NCBI GenBank assembly: GCA_039934635.1
Contig: JBDTLT010000123.1
Location: 1-15,337 of the forward strand
Length of the DNA: 15,337 nt
Source: DATLFA01 sp039934635
GTDB lineage: Bacteria > Actinomycetota > Acidimicrobiia > Acidimicrobiales > WLNW01
Reading direction: 5' to 3'
How positions within the stretch are numbered: position 1 is the first letter of the stretch; each line of letters starts with the position of its first letter. The notes under the pieces are model-generated. The model was not told the origin of the DNA. It ran no database searches and saw only the letters and a program-made list of their open reading frames with translations. Of the stretch, positions 13,055-15,337 are shown in pieces. The position numbers were made by a program, and so were the translations under genes.

Positions 13055-15150
13055 ACAGCGGTGACGAGGAGATCGTCCTCGCATTCCTCGAGGAAAGCCG
13101 CGAGAACCTCGATCAACTCGACCTCGGCCTCATCGCCCTCGAGGTCAGCCCGTCAGATCCTGAACTACTGGCACAAGTGTTCCGCACGATCCACACCATC
13201 AAAGGAACGTGCGGCTTCCTCGGATTCCATCGCTTGGAGACTCTCAGCCACGCCGGCGAAAACCTACTTGATGCGCTGCGACGCGGGGAGCTGTGTTTCG
13301 ACGCGGGCGTTACGACTTCGCTTCTCACCCTCGTCGACGCGATTCGACGAATTCTCGACTTGATCGAGACGACGGGAGCGGAGGGTGAGGACGAGCACGA
13401 GAGCGTCGTCGCCGCCCTCGACCGCCATCTCACCGCTCCGGTCGCGTCCGCGACGCGTGATCCACACGCGACAACGCAACCGACGACGGAGCGCACCGAG
13501 ACTGCAGCTTCCGAAGGAAGCGTGCGAGTCGACGTCGCCATCCTCGACAAGCTCATGGACTTGGTCGGTGAGCTCGTGTTGACCCGCGGTCAATTCGGTG
13601 AGTCCGCGACAACCGACGACGACGGCCCTCTTTCACTCCCCTTCCGCCAACTCAGTTTGTTGACGAGCGAGTTGCAGGAGGGCGTGATGCAGGCGCGCCT
13701 TCAACCGGTGAGATCCGTCACCGGGAAGTTCCACCGAATCGTGCGCGACCTCGCCGCTGTCATGGGCAAGCAAATCAAACTCGAGATCGAGGGCGACGAG
13801 ATCGGTGTCGACAAGGCCGTGAACGAGGCGCTGCGCGATCCACTGCTGCACCTCGTCCGCAACGCCGTCGACCACGGCATCGAACTCCCGGACGAACGGC
13901 GCGCCGCGGGCAAACCCGCTCAGGGAACCTTGACGATGCGCGCATCTCACGCAGGCGGGCGGGTACACCTCGAGATCGCGGACGACGGGCGCGGCATCGA
14001 CTGCGGTCTGCTCGTCGAACACGCAATCGCCAGCGGCATGCTCACCGCCGACGAGGGCGCCGCGCTCAGCCCGAACGCGGCAATGGATCTGATGTTCCGA
14101 TCGGGCCTGTCGACGAAGGAGGAAGTCACCAACATCTCGGGACGAGGTGTTGGCCTCGATGTCGTACGCACCGCGCTGGAACTGGTCGGTGGGAGCATCG
14201 ACGTGACGTCTGTACCCGGGCGAGGTTCGGTCTTCCGCCTCAACGTGCCCCTGACCTTGGCAATCATGCCCGTGCTGATCGCGGCGGTGGGCGCGCAGCG
14301 TTTCGCCATCCCCCAGGTGGATGTGCAGGAGATCGTGTTCATCGCCGCCGACGACAAGGCGACAACGCTGTACGACCTCAACGGCGCAATGATCTACCGC
14401 TTGCGCGATCGATTGGTTCCCCTCATCGACCTCGCGGCGCAATTTCATATCGACACCAATAGACGCGCCCACGGCCTCATCGTCATCGTGATCGAGTCAG
14501 CCGATCACAGCTTCGGCATCATCGTCGATCGCGTCAGCGACACCACCGACGTCGTCGTCAAGGCACTCACCCGAGCGACACGCTCGATTCGTGGCTTCGG
14601 CGCAGTCACGCTCCTCAACGACGGTCAGCCTGCGTTGATACTCGATGTTGCCGGCCTGGCAGTGGGCGCCGGCATCGCGGCCACGCGCGACGACGCCGAG
14701 GATCGACCCGACGAGCCGGAAGAACAAGCAACGCCGGCGGCGCTGCTGCTCGCATCGGACACCGACGGCAGTCGCATCGCCTTTGACATGTCGGCCGTGC
14801 GCCGCCTCGAACAGATCAGCGGCGAATCGGTCCAACGTTCCGGCCGGAGAGAAGTCGTCCAGTATCGCGGCGGAATCCTTCCACTCGTCCGTGTGGCCGA
14901 TCGGCTCGGCAACGGAGGAGATCCCGTTTCCGATGTCCTGCACGCGGTCGTGTGTGAGTCGTCGATCGGACTCGTCGGCCTCGTCGTCGGTCGCATCGAC
15001 GACGTCGTCCCTCGTCCGAATACGGTGGCCACCCCGCAGCCGCCCAGCCGGCGTGGGGTGATCGCCAGCCTCGTGGTAGGCGATCGCATCACCGAACTCC
15101 TCGACGTCGAGTTGCTGATCGCCGACGCTGGCATTTGGAGCACGGCATGA
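13051..15150 (+). CDS. cheA: Chemotaxis histidine kinase CheA with two C-terminal CheW-like domains
   Basis: Histidine kinase that, bound to receptors through CheW, phosphorylates response regulators. From the GTG at 13051 (699 residues): P1/HPt domain at 1-128 with FRTIHTIKGTCGFLGF at 44-59 and phospho-acceptor His48; a short polar linker (129-157) where the P2 domain would be; P3 dimerisation at 158-225 (VDVAILDKLMDLVGELVLTR); P4 ATPase with N box HLVRNAVDHG at 267-276, G1 DDGRGID at 311-317, F box MFRSGLST at 348-355 and G2 GRGVGLD at 364-370; P5 CheW-like domain at about 398-545; then a second CheW-like domain at about 562-695 after an acidic linker. The open frame continues upstream to 12994, but the GTG overlapping the receptor stop fits the family N-terminus. 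ATGA overlap with cheW follows. Confidence 0.95.
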   Translation: MNSGDEEIVLAFLEESRENLDQLDLGLIALEVSPSDPELLAQVFRTIHTIKGTCGFLGFHRLETLSHAGENLLDALRRGELCFDAGVTTSLLTLVDAIRRILDLIETTGAEGEDEHESVVAALDRHLTAPVASATRDPHATTQPTTERTETAASEGSVRVDVAILDKLMDLVGELVLTRGQFGESATTDDDGPLSLPFRQLSLLTSELQEGVMQARLQPVRSVTGKFHRIVRDLAAVMGKQIKLEIEGDEIGVDKAVNEALRDPLLHLVRNAVDHGIELPDERRAAGKPAQGTLTMRASHAGGRVHLEIADDGRGIDCGLLVEHAIASGMLTADEGAALSPNAAMDLMFRSGLSTKEEVTNISGRGVGLDVVRTALELVGGSIDVTSVPGRGSVFRLNVPLTLAIMPVLIAAVGAQRFAIPQVDVQEIVFIAADDKATTLYDLNGAMIYRLRDRLVPLIDLAAQFHIDTNRRAHGLIVIVIESADHSFGIIVDRVSDTTDVVVKALTRATRSIRGFGAVTLLNDGQPALILDVAGLAVGAGIAATRDDAEDRPDEPEEQATPAALLLASDTDGSRIAFDMSAVRRLEQISGESVQRSGRREVVQYRGGILPLVRVADRLGNGGDPVSDVLHAVVCESSIGLVGLVVGRIDDVVPRPNTVATPQPPSRRGVIASLVVGDRITELLDVELLIADAGIWSTA

Positions 15151-15337
15151 GCCAGCGTCGCTTCTGCACGTTCTACGCGGACGGTCTGCTACTCGGCATC
15201 GCCATCGAGCGCGTCGAAGAGGTCCTCCGCGACCAGACGATCACACCCGTGCCATTGGCCGACCCTGCAATTGCGGGTCTGATCAATCTCCGGGGCCAGA
15301 TCGTCACTGCGATCGACGCGCGACGACGCCTCGGTTT
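15147..15337 (+). CDS. cheW: Chemotaxis adaptor CheW, N-terminal part (cut by window edge)
   Basis: Coupling protein that links chemoreceptors to CheA. Only 63 codons are inside the window. They show the first half of a CheW domain: a first strand RFCTFYADGLLLGIAIERVEEVL (residues 5-27), then TPVPLADPAIAGLINLRGQ (about 33-51) and IVTAIDARRRLG, matching the usual pattern in which a Pro-rich turn is followed by GLINLRGxIVPVIDLRxxLG. The ATG overlaps the cheA stop (ATGA), with GGAG seven bases upstream. A second full CheW-like copy already ends CheA, so this is a separate adaptor. It could also be the first domain of a longer protein, which the window cannot show. Confidence 0.88.
   Translation, partial: MSQRRFCTFYADGLLLGIAIERVEEVLRDQTITPVPLADPAIAGLINLRGQIVTAIDARRRLG

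Overview
The window looks like chromosomal DNA of a GC-rich actinobacterium, probably from a deep-branching class such as the Acidimicrobiia. This is an inference from three things. The order ruvC-ruvA-ruvB ... yajC-secD-secF-apt-rel is the one known from Actinomycetota. A queuosine pair (queA-tgt), which mycobacteria lack at this place, is inserted in it. The exported part of SecD carries a long Thr/Ala/Val low-complexity stretch. No mobile element, tRNA, rRNA or CRISPR array was seen, and there is no gene-free stretch longer than about 90 bases.

The layout is two divergent blocks. From 9278 leftwards to the edge, everything is on the minus strand in one tightly packed housekeeping run: ruvC, ruvA and ruvB (Holliday-junction processing), queA and tgt (queuosine modification of tRNA), yajC, secD and secF (accessory Sec translocase), apt (adenine salvage) and rel ((p)ppGpp synthesis and hydrolysis, cut by the left edge). 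Junctions are 4-base or 1-base stop/start overlaps or gaps of 3 to 49 bases, so co-transcription and translational coupling are likely. From 9363 rightwards, everything is on the plus strand: a two-gene ABC-2 type exporter (ATPase and permease, ATGA overlap), then, after an 87-base gap, a chemoreceptor (MCP), a CheA kinase and a CheW adaptor (cut by the right edge), joined by GTGA and ATGA overlaps. The 84 bases at 9279-9362 are the only divergent promoter region.

The most unusual points are these. (1) Tgt has lost all three cysteines of the family's structural zinc site while keeping the histidine and the catalytic aspartates, and the neighbouring QueA also departs from its family in one conserved motif. 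(2) SecD has an insert of about 80 residues, rich in Thr, Ala and Val, built partly from 24-base tandem repeats. (3) CheA ends in two CheW-like domains and has no evident P2 domain. (4) ruvC appears to start at a GTG placed where a leaderless transcript would begin. (5) The ABC ATPase lacks the usual Q-loop glutamine. No wholly new multi-gene system is evident; most of the window is conserved housekeeping and signalling DNA.
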